Shown here: positions 51,854 through 61,105 of the stretch, piece by piece | Position numbering within the stretch: position 1 is the first letter of the stretch | How the letters are laid out: the number at the start of each line of letters is the position of its first letter | Assembly: GCA_045605025.1 (NCBI GenBank) | Contig: JAZUPE010000084.1 | Coordinates: forward strand, 7,773-71,772 | Source of the DNA: SIG598 sp045605025 | GTDB taxonomy: Bacteria; Bacillota; Clostridia; Oscillospirales; Acutalibacteraceae | Reading direction: 5' to 3' | Length of the DNA stretch: 64,000 nucleotides | Made by a program: the position numbers and the translations under genes | Notes under the pieces: model-generated | What the model saw: the letters and a program-made list of their open reading frames with translations, nothing else | Told to the model about the DNA's origin: nothing | Database searches by the model: none

Positions 51854-52762
51854 TCAAAATACCATTTCAGGATATGCTGCGTGAAGTGCATCGCAGACCG
51901 CGTCGCGCATTTCTATGGCGCTCTGCCGGACGATATTCTTGTACATATCCCGGCTGCCGTCGTATTCCGGCATTTTCTGATGGCGGTAGATCACACCTCT
52001 CGAGGAACTGACGATGGCTCCCAGACCATCTTCGTTAAAGCATGGTATCACATCGGCTGCTGCGCCGCCTTGTGCTCCATAACCGGGGACAAGGAAGAAA
52101 TTGTTCTTCATTATGCTTCGCAGCTGTCGTGCTTCGTCGGGAAAGGTGGCTCCCACCACCGCACCGACGGAGGAGTATCCGCACTCTCCGACGCAGGTAC
52201 TGCCGATGGAATTGACCCAGCCTGCCAGCCATCGGCTGATGCTCTCACCCTCAGCGTTGGTCGCTTCGGCGATCTCCACAGAACCCGGATTGGAGGTTTT
52301 AACCAGAACGAAGATGCCTTTCCCCTCCCTTGCAGCAGTGTCGACAAAGGGCTGCATACTGTCCGTGCCGAGGAAGGGCGATACGGTGAGGAAATCGGCG
52401 TTGATGGGACCGTCTTTTGCAAGATGGGCGTACGCGTATACCCGCGCGGTGTTGCCGATATCGTTTCGTTTGCTGTCGTCCACCACGATAAGCCCCTTGC
52501 TGTTGGCGCAGCTGACTATCTGCTGATGAACTCGCACGCCCTCCGCACCAAAGACCTCAAAGAACGCCATCTGCGGCTTCACGGCAGGCACGATGTCAGC
52601 AACCGCTTCGATGACGTCGGTCGCCCACGCAAGGACGGCATCAGCATAGGAAAGCATGCCGGACTTATAGCAGTCAGGCAGTTTTTCCCATTCCGGATCG
52701 ATGCCGACTATGCACGGATTTTTCTTTCGTCTGATTTCCTCCACCAGCCGGTCGACAACCAT
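51854..52762 (-). CDS. pyrF: Orotidine 5'-phosphate decarboxylase (group II)
   Basis: 302 residues from ATG 52762 (GGAGGGG upstream). It decarboxylates OMP to UMP, the last step of pyrimidine synthesis. CIVGIDPEWEKLP is the N-terminal substrate loop, VKPQMAFFE follows, and VVDDSKRNDIGNTA holds the catalytic Asp-x-Lys-x-x-Asp. FLVPGYGAQGG and NSSRGVIY-type sequence (SSSRGVIYRH) bind phosphate. Its start codon is 2 bp from the stop of the HTH-OPRT-like gene, so the two are coupled. Confidence 0.93.
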   Translation of the reverse strand: MVVDRLVEEIRRKKNPCIVGIDPEWEKLPDCYKSGMLSYADAVLAWATDVIEAVADIVPAVKPQMAFFEVFGAEGVRVHQQIVSCANSKGLIVVDDSKRNDIGNTARVYAYAHLAKDGPINADFLTVSPFLGTDSMQPFVDTAAREGKGIFVLVKTSNPGSVEIAEATNAEGESISRWLAGWVNSIGSTCVGECGYSSVGAVVGATFPDEARQLRSIMKNNFFLVPGYGAQGGAAADVIPCFNEDGLGAIVSSSRGVIYRHQKMPEYDGSRDMYKNIVRQSAIEMRDAVCDALHAAYPEMVF

Positions 52763-52763
52763 G

Positions 52764-53594
52764 TTATTCCCCTCCGTATTGCTCTTTGTATCTTCTGAGA
52801 GCAGCAGCATGCTCCATGCCGCCGACTATCCCGTTTTCCACTGCGCGAATGATATCGTCCAGCGTAACGATTGAATGTATCTTCACACCGTATGCGCTCT
52901 CGATTTCCTTTCGGGCGGTCTGTGACTGCAGCAAACCTTTTTCCATACGGTCAACCGACACTATGACGTCGGTTACACGCGCACCTGTGCTGTCGTGTAT
53001 CGTCTGCAGGTTTTCTTTCAGCGTGCTGCCGGAAGTCAGTGTGTCCTTAATCAGCGTCACCGTATCTCCTGCCCTCATCTGTTTGCCCACCGAGCTGTCG
53101 ATGGTATACTGCATATCGATCCCCCAGCGATTGAACAGGACAAGGCTGGTGGCTATCATCACGGGAATATCCCGCCTTGCGTTGCCCGCAAGCAGACCGG
53201 TAACCACATTATTCTCCCGCATGCACCCGGCGTAGAATTCACCGAGTTTTGAAATCTGGCTGGCTGAGCGGTAGCACCCGGTATTGATGAAATAGGGCGA
53301 TACACGTCCGCTCTGCAGACTGAATTCACCAAACTGCAGCACGCCGTTATCTGCCATGAAGCGGATAAAGCGTTCCCTGTAATTGAGCGCATCAAGACGA
53401 TAGCCGAACAGCTCGTCCATTGATATACCGAAATATCGCGCGATGACAGGCAGCAAAGATATATCCGGCACAGACAGATCATTTTCCCATTTGCTGACCG
53501 ATTGCGGTGATACAGACAGCACCTCTGCAAGCCGCCCCTGGGTTATGCCCTTGTTCTTTCTGAGTGTCTGGATTTTTGTTCCCATTTGATTCAA
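52764..53594 (-). CDS. XRE HTH fused to a degenerate orotate phosphoribosyltransferase (PyrE-like)
   Basis: About 276 residues. The preferred start is TTG at 53594 because GGGGAGG lies exactly 8 nt upstream; ATG 53585 and ATG 53738 are alternatives. Residues about 4-70 are an XRE domain (MGTKIQTLRKNKGITQGRLA, VSPQSVSKWENDLSVPDISL). Then a PyrE-like domain begins (FIRFMADNGVLQFGEF, LQSGRVSPYFINTGCYRSAS). The usual GPAYKGIPL loop is replaced by LLAGNARRDIPV, the NRKEAKDHGEGG catalytic loop is missing, and the PRPP motif reads LIKDTLTSGST with Lys replacing the first Asp. It thus looks like a ligand-sensing regulator of pyrimidine genes rather than an active enzyme, comparable in logic to PurR of Bacillus. 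Upstream of and coupled to pyrF. Confidence 0.8.
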   Translation of the reverse strand: MNQMGTKIQTLRKNKGITQGRLAEVLSVSPQSVSKWENDLSVPDISLLPVIARYFGISMDELFGYRLDALNYRERFIRFMADNGVLQFGEFSLQSGRVSPYFINTGCYRSASQISKLGEFYAGCMRENNVVTGLLAGNARRDIPVMIATSLVLFNRWGIDMQYTIDSSVGKQMRAGDTVTLIKDTLTSGSTLKENLQTIHDSTGARVTDVIVSVDRMEKGLLQSQTARKEIESAYGVKIHSIVTLDDIIRAVENGIVGGMEHAAALRRYKEQYGGE

Positions 53595-53849
53595 CTTCCG
53601 CACCTCCCCTGGATACCAATATGATAGCTGCCATTGCCGCGTCTGTCCATACAGTATGCCGCACTTTTTGCTCAACCGGCGGTTGACCCGAACAGAATAT
53701 TCCCTCCGAGCACCTGCACAGCATATCCCCTCAGGCATGCCGCTGGCGTTTTTGTTTTATTAGACATATATTGAGCTGCGCAAAAGGCCCAAATTATCGT
53801 TTTTGGACGGAATTTTGCAAATTATTCACAGAATTCAGCACGCTGATTG

Positions 53850-53878
53850 TTGACAGAATGTGCCGCTTGACGTATACT
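53850..53878 (+). promoter_or_regulatory. Promoter of the GH3-xylB operon
   Basis: TTGACA (53850-53855), 17-nt spacer, TATACT (53873-53878), about 95 nt before the GH3 ATG. Confidence 0.8.
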
Positions 53879-53972
53879 GAATTTAATTGTATCGCGGCCG
53901 TTTTGCGCCCTTGCGGATGATTATTCTGCAGAACGTGATCAACATTATGCCGCAGATATCAGGAGGATAATT

Positions 53973-56060
53973 ATGGAAAAATTCAGAGATACCACTCTCA
54001 GCGCACAGGAACGCGCCGAGGACCTTGTCTCCCGCATGACTCTGGAAGAAAAGGCCTCTCAGCTGCGCTACGACGCTCCTGCCGTTGAGCGTCTCGGCAT
54101 CCCCGCATACAACTGGTGGAACGAGGCTCTGCACGGCGTTGCCCGTGCCGGTACCGCCACCATGTTCCCTCAGGCAATCGGTCTGGCCGCTATGTTCGAC
54201 GACGAGCAGCTGGGCAAGGTCGCCGAAATCATCGCTGAGGAAGGCCGCGCCAAGTACAACGCCTTCTCCGCTGAAGAAGACCGCGACATTTACAAGGGTC
54301 TGACCTTCTGGTCCCCCAACATCAACATCTTCCGTGATCCCCGCTGGGGCCGCGGTCACGAAACTTACGGTGAGGATCCCTATCTGACCGGCAAGTTGGG
54401 CGTCAGCTTTGTCAAGGGTCTGCAGGGCGACGGCAAAGTTATGAAGACCGCCGCCTGCGCCAAGCACTTTGCCGTTCACAGCGGTCCCGAGGCTCTGCGT
54501 CACGAGTTTGATGCCCGCTGCAACGACAAGGATATGTATGAGACCTATCTGCCTGCATTCAAGGATCTGACCGATGCAGGTGTTGAGGGTTTCATGGGCG
54601 CTTACAACCGCGTCAACGGCGAGGCCGCCTGCGCCAGCAGCTTCCTGATGGGCAAGCTGGAGGAGTGGGGCTTTGACGGTTACTTTGTATCCGACTGCTG
54701 GGCTATCCGCGATTTCCACACCGACCACAAGCTCACCGCTACTCCCGAGGAATCCGCTGCTCTGGCTCTCAAGCGAGGCTGCGACTGCAACTGCGGCAAC
54801 ACCTATATCCATATGATGAGCGCTTACGAGCAGGGTCTGGTCACCGAAGAAGACATCACCAAGGCCTGCGTGCATCTGATGCGCACCCGTATCCGTCTTG
54901 GCATGTTCGACGGCGGCACCGAGTACGACAACATCGGTCTTGACCGTGTAGCATGCAAGGAGCATCGCGAATATTCTCTGGACTGCTCCCGTAAGTCCAT
55001 CGTCATGCTTAAGAACGACGGTATTCTGCCCCTGGACAAGAGCAAGATCAAGACTCTTGCCGTTCTCGGTCCCAACGCTGACAGCATCGGCGCTCTGCGC
55101 GCCAACTACTTCGGCGTTGCAGCCGGCTACACCACCGTTCTGCAGGGCATCCAGAAGGAATGCGGCGATGATGTGCGCGTGATTTACTCTCAGGGCTGCG
55201 ATCTGTTCCGCGACCGCATTGAGCCCCTCTCTCAGGCTGACGACGGTATTGCTGAGGCTGTTGCTTACGCCAAAGCTGCTGACGTCGCAGTTCTGTGCGT
55301 CGGTCTGGACGCCACCATCGAAGGCGAGCAGGGCGACACCGGCAACGCCTTTGCCGGCGGCGACAAGCTGGATCTGGTTCTGCCCGAGTCCCAGCGCAAG
55401 CTGGTTGACGCTGTGCTGGCTACCGGCACTCCTACTATCGTCGTGATGATGGTGGGCAGCTCCATGAACCCCCTCGCCGATCGAGCCAACGCAATCATTC
55501 AGGCATGGTATCCCGGTGAGAACGGCGGTATTGCTCTCGCCGACATTCTGTTCGGTAATGTTTCTCCCTCCGGCAAGCTGCCTGTCACCTTCTACGAGAA
55601 GGTCGAGCTTCTGCCCGATTTCCTCGATTATTCCATGGTCAATCGCACCTATCGCTACGCTGAGAACAACGTAATGTATCCCTTCGGATTCGGTCTGACT
55701 TATTCCGATGTTTCTGTTGATGCCGCTTCCGAGCAGGACGGCAAAGTCAGTGTCACCGTCACCAACAAGGGCGGCGTGGATGTTGACGAGGTCGTTCAGC
55801 TGTACATCCGTTCCGACGAGTCCGAATTCGAGGTCCGCAACCATCGTCTGTGCGGCTTCAAGCGTGTTTCCCTCAAGTCCGGTGAGAGCAAGACCGTTGA
55901 GCTGGTTCTGCCCGAGAGCGCCTACGAGGTTGTTGACAACAGCGGTAAGCGCTTTGTTGCCGGCGGCAGCTACAGCCTGTGGGCAGGTATCTCCCAGCCT
56001 GACGAACTGAGCCAGAAGCTGGGCAAGCCCGCCTGCATCAAGCTGAGCATCAGCAAGTAA
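53973..56060 (+). CDS. GH3 beta-xylosidase
   Basis: 695 residues. The N-terminal TIM barrel has YNWWNEALHGVARAG, NINIFRDPRWGRGHETYGED and KHFAVHSGPE, with the nucleophile Asp241 in GYFVSDCWAI. The second alpha/beta domain starts near 380 (TLAVLGPNADS), and a fibronectin-III-like domain (VSVTVTNKGGVDVDEVVQLY, LCGFKRVSL) ends the protein. The pattern WWNEALHG is characteristic of GH3 xylosidases rather than glucosidases. No signal peptide, so it is likely cytosolic. AGGAGGA precedes the ATG. C-rich biased codons suggest high expression. Upstream of xylulokinase, it supplies xylose. Confidence 0.93.
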   Translation: MEKFRDTTLSAQERAEDLVSRMTLEEKASQLRYDAPAVERLGIPAYNWWNEALHGVARAGTATMFPQAIGLAAMFDDEQLGKVAEIIAEEGRAKYNAFSAEEDRDIYKGLTFWSPNINIFRDPRWGRGHETYGEDPYLTGKLGVSFVKGLQGDGKVMKTAACAKHFAVHSGPEALRHEFDARCNDKDMYETYLPAFKDLTDAGVEGFMGAYNRVNGEAACASSFLMGKLEEWGFDGYFVSDCWAIRDFHTDHKLTATPEESAALALKRGCDCNCGNTYIHMMSAYEQGLVTEEDITKACVHLMRTRIRLGMFDGGTEYDNIGLDRVACKEHREYSLDCSRKSIVMLKNDGILPLDKSKIKTLAVLGPNADSIGALRANYFGVAAGYTTVLQGIQKECGDDVRVIYSQGCDLFRDRIEPLSQADDGIAEAVAYAKAADVAVLCVGLDATIEGEQGDTGNAFAGGDKLDLVLPESQRKLVDAVLATGTPTIVVMMVGSSMNPLADRANAIIQAWYPGENGGIALADILFGNVSPSGKLPVTFYEKVELLPDFLDYSMVNRTYRYAENNVMYPFGFGLTYSDVSVDAASEQDGKVSVTVTNKGGVDVDEVVQLYIRSDESEFEVRNHRLCGFKRVSLKSGESKTVELVLPESAYEVVDNSGKRFVAGGSYSLWAGISQPDELSQKLGKPACIKLSISK

Positions 56061-56148
56061 TCCTCTTAATTCAACTTCAACAGGCGTGCCGTGCGGATCT
56101 TCTCCATGCGGCACCGCCTGATAAATTATCAGTCAGGAGAAATGCAAT

Positions 56149-57672
56149 ATGAAATATCTTATCGGTATTGACGTTGGTACTTCCGGTACCAAGACCGCTC
56201 TCTTTGACGAGAACGGAACCAAGATGGCATCCCACACCGCAGAATATCCTCTCTATCAGCCCAAGAACGGCTATGCCGAACAGAATCCCTTTGACTGGTG
56301 GCAGGCAACTTGTGAAGGTCTGCAGAAGGTCGTTGAGAAGTCCGGCATCGACAAAAACGACATCGCCGGTATCGGTCTTTCCGGTCAGATGCACGGTCTG
56401 GTTATGCTGGACGAAAATGGCGAAATTCTGCGCAAATCCATCATCTGGTGCGACCAGCGTACCGCCAAGGAGTGCGAGGAGATTACCGAGCGCTGCGGTC
56501 TTGATACTCTGATGCGTATCACCGCCAGCCCCGCCCTCACCGGCTTCACCGCTTCCAAGATCCTGTGGGTTCGCAACAACGAGCCGGAAATTTACGCCAA
56601 GTGCAAGCACATCCTCCTGCCCAAGGACTATATCCGCTATATGCTGACCGGCGAGTTTGCTACCGACGTTTCCGACGCTTCCGGTATGCAGCTGCTTGAT
56701 ATTGCCAAGCGCAACTGGTCTCAGGAAATCCTTGATCTGCTTGACATTCCTGCCGAGTGGCTTGGCAAGGTCTACGAGTCCTGCGAGGTTTCCGGTACCA
56801 TTAACGAGAGCGGCTCCAAGGCTACCGGCATTCCTGCAGGTATTCCTGTTGTTGGCGGTGCCGGCGATAACGCTGCCGCTGCTGTCGGCTGCGGTGTTGT
56901 CCGCGACGGCCGCGCTTTCACTACTATCGGCACCAGCGGTGTTGTTTTCGCTCACACCTCTGAGATGTCTGTTGATCCTAAGGGTCGCTGTCACACCTTC
57001 TGCACCGCCGTTCCCGGCGCATGGCACGTTATGGGTGTTACTCAGGCTGCCGGTCTGTCCCTCAAGTGGTACAAGGACAACTTCTGCGACACCGAGCTTG
57101 CCGAGGCAGAGGCCGCCGGCAAGAACGTCTACGCACTGCTGGACGAAAAGGCTGCTGAAATTCCCATCGGCTGCGATCGTCTGATTTACATGCCCTACCT
57201 GATGGGTGAGCGCACCCCCCACCTCGATCCCAACGCCCGCGGTATCTTCTTCGGTCTGTCTGCCATGCACACCCGTGCCCACCTGCTCCGCGCTGTTATG
57301 GAAGGCGTTACCTTCTCCCTGAAGGATTGCCTCTCCCTGTTCGGCGGTCTGGGCGTCAAGGTTGACAGCATGATGGCCTGCGGCGGCGGCGGTTCCTCCG
57401 CTCTGTGGAGACAGATGCTGGCTGACATCTTCGGATGCACCGTCAAGCAGTGTGTTTCCAACGAAGGCGGAGCTCTGGGTGCTGCAATCCTCGCCGGTGT
57501 CGGCGCAGGTCTGTATCCCTCTGTTGAGGAGGCCTGCGACAAGATCATCAGCGTCAAGGGCGAACAGCCTGCTGACGCTGCTAACACTTCCCGTTACGCT
57601 CAGTTCTACGAGATCTACAGCAACCTGTATGATACCGTAAAGCCCTTCTGTGCCAAGCTGGCTCAGCTGTAA
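56149..57672 (+). CDS. xylB: Xylulokinase
   Basis: 507 residues, FGGY family. It phosphorylates D-xylulose with ATP to xylulose 5-phosphate. The N-terminal phosphate loop IGIDVGTSGTKTALFDENG, IGLSGQMHGLVML (the xylulokinase MHG signature), IIWCDQRT, VVGGAGDNAAAAVGCG with the catalytic Asp, and ACGGGGSSALWRQMLADIFG are all present. AGTCAGGAG precedes the ATG. A weak hairpin (about 56078-56118) lies between it and GH3, but they share orientation and codon bias and likely one operon. Xylose isomerase is not in the window. Confidence 0.95.
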   Translation: MKYLIGIDVGTSGTKTALFDENGTKMASHTAEYPLYQPKNGYAEQNPFDWWQATCEGLQKVVEKSGIDKNDIAGIGLSGQMHGLVMLDENGEILRKSIIWCDQRTAKECEEITERCGLDTLMRITASPALTGFTASKILWVRNNEPEIYAKCKHILLPKDYIRYMLTGEFATDVSDASGMQLLDIAKRNWSQEILDLLDIPAEWLGKVYESCEVSGTINESGSKATGIPAGIPVVGGAGDNAAAAVGCGVVRDGRAFTTIGTSGVVFAHTSEMSVDPKGRCHTFCTAVPGAWHVMGVTQAAGLSLKWYKDNFCDTELAEAEAAGKNVYALLDEKAAEIPIGCDRLIYMPYLMGERTPHLDPNARGIFFGLSAMHTRAHLLRAVMEGVTFSLKDCLSLFGGLGVKVDSMMACGGGGSSALWRQMLADIFGCTVKQCVSNEGGALGAAILAGVGAGLYPSVEEACDKIISVKGEQPADAANTSRYAQFYEIYSNLYDTVKPFCAKLAQL

Positions 57673-57690
57673 TCGTACTAATCAACTGAT

Positions 57691-57735
57691 AATCCCCGCC
57701 GTGTGAATGGTCGCACGGCGGGGATTATAATTTTT
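57691..57735 (+). terminator. Terminator after xylB
   Basis: aatccccgccgtg (57691-57703) / cacggcggggatt (57714-57726) followed by ataaTTTTT. Confidence 0.88.
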
Positions 57736-57766
57736 CGCAAAAATATCGCTATACGTATATTCTCTC

Positions 57767-57801
57767 AAAAGCGGCATCTTCACGAGAAAATGCCGCTTTT
57801 T
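57767..57801. terminator. Second terminator, likely bidirectional
   Basis: aaaagcggcat (57767-57777) / atgccgctttt (57790-57800), with A-run before and T-run after. It serves the minus-strand transglutaminase operon. Confidence 0.85.
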
Positions 57802-57849
57802 ACAAATTCGCATTGCATTCGTGATTATGCGTTCTATTCTACCTCATAA

Positions 57850-60147
57850 TCAATAGATAAAGCGAATGAATTTGTTGGCAAAGTCAGCAATCAAGCCGCT
57901 GTTGACTTTTAGCGCCTCAACCGACTGGTTAACGCTTTCCTTGACCTGATCCAGTTCACTGTCGGTCAGGTCGTGCTGGCTGAACTGTGCCTTGAGCAGA
58001 ATCTTTCTGACCTGTGTGTCCCAGGAGCCGCCTCCGGCATCTTTCAGCACCTGAAGATATTCTCCCATAGCAGCGATGCGCTCCTTGTTGGAACCTTCCG
58101 CAAAGCGTTTCTGCCGGCCACCGCAGACACTTTTGCGTATGCGGGAAAGCACAAACCACGCAAGCAACGGAAGCATCGGTACAGCAACCACCGGAATCCA
58201 CCACCGGTCAGCGGTTGTATCTTCGGCTTTTTCGTCCTGATTGCTCTGTGCATCTTCCGTCTCACCGTATGGAGAAGTGGTCACTGCCGGCGGCACGGAC
58301 GTCGATGCGGTGGCGGTCCGCGTGGTCACTGACTGCTCAGCAGACGATGTTGCCGCGGTCTGCGCCGCAGTGGTCGTGGTAGCCACAGCAGAGGGCTCCA
58401 CATCGGTTGCGGACGGCGCCGCAGCCGTATCTGTTCCGGAAGTCAGGGCGCTATGCATGTCACCTGAGGACACCACCGACAAAGCCGCGCGAGGAGTGGG
58501 ATCCACCAACACCCAGCCTCCGGTGTCTCTGTCGTAATACTCGACCCACGCGTGGGCGTTATCGCCGGTGACCTTTACCCATTCACCGGGGACGGTATGC
58601 GCCACAAAGCCGGAAACAAATCTGGCAGGCACGCCGATGGCTCTCAGCATAAGTGTGGTCGCGGAAGCGAAATGGGAACAATACCCGTTTTCCGCCTCAG
58701 TGATGAACCACAGAGCAAAATCCTTTCCCTCAGGCATCGGCTGAACGTTGGTGTCATATTCCGCGCAATTGGTAACCAGTTCTGTCACGCTGTCCACCAC
58801 CGCCGGCACATTCCACGGACAGCCTGTCTCCGCTTCTTCGGCGGTAATGATGCCCATGTCTGCAGCAAGCGATTTCAGTCCGTCCGCGGTTTCTGCGGGG
58901 ATATCCAGATAATGCTCAAACACCAGCCGCTCGTATTCGCTGTCTCTTTGAGAATTAACGGCGCTGAGCTTTCCATATGTGATTGAATACTCATTGGTCA
59001 GTATTTTATTGTGCACATAGGAATCGCCGTAACATGCACCGCCTTCCGGAATCTCCGCTGCTGTGTACGGCATGAATATCATGCTGTTGCTAAGGGCGGT
59101 TATTATCTCAACCGTTCCGGTTCTGAAGGCACTGCGGGAGTTTTCCGGAACGCACAGTGTGTATTCCAGAACACCGGTGAAAGCCGAGGCCTGTTCGGGT
59201 GTTTCGTTGAGCCATCTGCCGCCGCTGTAGCCCATGTAGGAAAAACCTCTGAGATACAGGCTGGTCTGCTCGTCTGCTCTGACTTCCATGACCTGTCTGC
59301 GATCACTCGGTCTCGGTCCCAGTTCGCTCAGATCAAATCTGGTCCTGTAAAGCTGTGTGCTTCCGAAATACTCTTCCCTTTCCTCCGGATCATAAAGCTT
59401 GCTGATAATTCCGCCTGCATACTCCCTGACCCGCTGGCCCCATTCGGGCAGCCGGTAGCTATCCGGCTGTATGAGCAGCGTAAGCGCCACCAGCACGATT
59501 ACCGCCGGAACTGCAACCGCAACGCTTTGCCTGGCCGCGGTCAGCGTGTCTATAAGCCGGACACGGTGGGTCAGCATGATGACAAGCATGGCGCTAAGCA
59601 CCGCAAGAATCACCACAGGACTGCACAGCTCCCGGAATCGCGCGGTGGCAAGGGTGAAGCTCAGCGCAGGGATTGCCAGTGTCATCCAGATTGAACCCGA
59701 CCGCAGCAGGTACGCGGCGGCAAGAAGAGCCGCAAGCAACGCCAGCATCACAAAGAACAGCGTGGAATCATGAGCGGGTTTCATAATGTGTCCGTATTGT
59801 ACAAGACCAAAGCGCTGTCTGAAGTTGTCGATAAACGCTTTTGCGCTTGAGGTAACTGTTTCCAGATCAAAGATACAGTACGCACCAGCAGCAAGCGCGA
59901 TATACATCTCCACAATGCCGGTATGTTCCCATGTGTAAAGAAGCACCGACGCGACACTGAACACGGCGCAGAGGCTCACGAACCATCCAAGGTTCACCAG
60001 ATGCTGATGGGCAGTGATCTGCATGTAAAGGCTGCCCGTCACGAGGCAGAACACAATAACGATGTTGACGGGAATCTGCAGCCAGCGCCAGACGTTTTTC
60101 TTTTTTTCGTCCACATACGTCTGTGACACTGCAACCGGATTGTTCAC
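57850..60147 (-). CDS. Membrane transglutaminase-like protein (TgpA/DUF3488-DUF4129 type)
   Basis: 765 residues. Six or more hydrophobic segments occupy about 20-235, then an extracytoplasmic transglutaminase core with Cys in NGYCSHFASATTLMLRAIG, His in GDNAHAWVEYY and Asp in VLVDPTPR. A Ser/Thr/Ala-rich linker (about 575-650) leads to a transmembrane segment (WWIPVVAVPMLPLLAWFVL) and a cytoplasmic DUF4129-like tail. The complete Cys-His-Asp triad suggests activity as a protease or transglutaminase at the outer membrane face. It overlaps the DUF58 gene by 4 bp, third in the MoxR-DUF58-TgpA operon, a widely conserved trio of unknown physiological role. Confidence 0.9.
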   Translation of the reverse strand: MNNPVAVSQTYVDEKKKNVWRWLQIPVNIVIVFCLVTGSLYMQITAHQHLVNLGWFVSLCAVFSVASVLLYTWEHTGIVEMYIALAAGAYCIFDLETVTSSAKAFIDNFRQRFGLVQYGHIMKPAHDSTLFFVMLALLAALLAAAYLLRSGSIWMTLAIPALSFTLATARFRELCSPVVILAVLSAMLVIMLTHRVRLIDTLTAARQSVAVAVPAVIVLVALTLLIQPDSYRLPEWGQRVREYAGGIISKLYDPEEREEYFGSTQLYRTRFDLSELGPRPSDRRQVMEVRADEQTSLYLRGFSYMGYSGGRWLNETPEQASAFTGVLEYTLCVPENSRSAFRTGTVEIITALSNSMIFMPYTAAEIPEGGACYGDSYVHNKILTNEYSITYGKLSAVNSQRDSEYERLVFEHYLDIPAETADGLKSLAADMGIITAEEAETGCPWNVPAVVDSVTELVTNCAEYDTNVQPMPEGKDFALWFITEAENGYCSHFASATTLMLRAIGVPARFVSGFVAHTVPGEWVKVTGDNAHAWVEYYDRDTGGWVLVDPTPRAALSVVSSGDMHSALTSGTDTAAAPSATDVEPSAVATTTTAAQTAATSSAEQSVTTRTATASTSVPPAVTTSPYGETEDAQSNQDEKAEDTTADRWWIPVVAVPMLPLLAWFVLSRIRKSVCGGRQKRFAEGSNKERIAAMGEYLQVLKDAGGGSWDTQVRKILLKAQFSQHDLTDSELDQVKESVNQSVEALKVNSGLIADFANKFIRFIY

Positions 60148-61103
60148 TGCTGCACCTCCCCGCCGATATGATAGTGCCAGTCCGCTTTTGCAACGGGCAT
60201 ATCCGCAATGGATGGCAGCGGCCGAGTGACTCTCTTTACAAGCATCTCTCGCACCAGAGCGACCGGATCCGTGGCGCCGGTGACATTGAACGCTTTAACC
60301 TGTCTGTCCACAGGATCCAGCCAGCACACATCATGTTCAACATTGCTCCTGATCAGCCAGTCCGAGACCCACAGCAGATTGGCAATTCTTCTGTCCAGCT
60401 CCGCAGACGGAGCTTCGAGGTCTATTGTTATGACTATGCTGCTGCACACCGGTCTCTGGGGTTCGCGCACAATCATCTGACCGGTCTTGGCAGACAGCTT
60501 CCAGTGGATATCGCGCATGGAATCCCCCGGACGATACGGGCGCATATCGTGCACCTCGGCAAAGCCTCCGCCATACTTAGGCACATAGGATTCATGCATG
60601 GCAAGGGAATATTCCGGCAGTTCCTCCGGCGGCTGCGGATAAGGCATCACGCACACCACGGTGTCGCTCACCGGTCGCAGGCGCAGACGGAACAGTCCCA
60701 GTGCGTCGTACGCGTAGGCATTCTTCACGCTGATTCTTATCGTGCAGCAGTGAGTGGTTTCGACAAAACTGCTCTTGCGTATGCCGTCAAAAAGACTCAC
60801 CGACCATACTTTTTCCTCGTCAAAGCCTTTATCGACAGCCAGATCAACGGTATAATTGAGCGTTCTAACACCGCCTGTATCATAGACCAGTATATCCAGC
60901 CTGTCGCCGCACCTGACCGATGGCACCGCCGACACACGATATGATATCTTCCGTGCGCCGAGCAAACCCAGCAATCCCGAGAGCAGCGGCATGACAATGA
61001 CCGCAAGCATCAGCAGCATTGTGACCCACGCTTCGCAGAAAACAAAGGAGAAAAACGAAGCGATGACCGCCGCTATGTATATGATTATTCGTATAGCGTA
61101 CAT
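60144..61103 (-). CDS. DUF58 domain membrane protein
   Basis: 319 residues. Two transmembrane segments near the N-terminus (IIIYIAAVIASFFSFVFCEA, LLMLAVIVMPLLSGLLGLLG), then a globular part with the DUF58 signature RPYRPGDSMRDIHWKLSAKT and a vWA-like segment (SIVITIDLEAP). It is the partner of MoxR ATPases in this conserved operon. It starts 2 bp before the MoxR stop region and overlaps the transglutaminase gene by 4 bp. Confidence 0.9.
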   Translation of the reverse strand: MYAIRIIIYIAAVIASFFSFVFCEAWVTMLLMLAVIVMPLLSGLLGLLGARKISYRVSAVPSVRCGDRLDILVYDTGGVRTLNYTVDLAVDKGFDEEKVWSVSLFDGIRKSSFVETTHCCTIRISVKNAYAYDALGLFRLRLRPVSDTVVCVMPYPQPPEELPEYSLAMHESYVPKYGGGFAEVHDMRPYRPGDSMRDIHWKLSAKTGQMIVREPQRPVCSSIVITIDLEAPSAELDRRIANLLWVSDWLIRSNVEHDVCWLDPVDRQVKAFNVTGATDPVALVREMLVKRVTRPLPSIADMPVAKADWHYHIGGEVQQ

Positions 61104-61105
61104 GA

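Noticed and set aside
53883..56114. A 743-codon open frame on the minus strand opposite GH3
   Set aside because: It is the antisense shadow of a C-biased, highly expressed-type gene; its translation is low-complexity (Leu/Val/Gly/Ala-rich), lacks a ribosome binding site, and the plus strand encodes a clear GH3 enzyme.
56077..57282. A 401-codon minus-strand frame opposite xylB
   Set aside because: Shadow of xylB for the same reason; no recognisable protein family and overlaps all catalytic motifs of the kinase.
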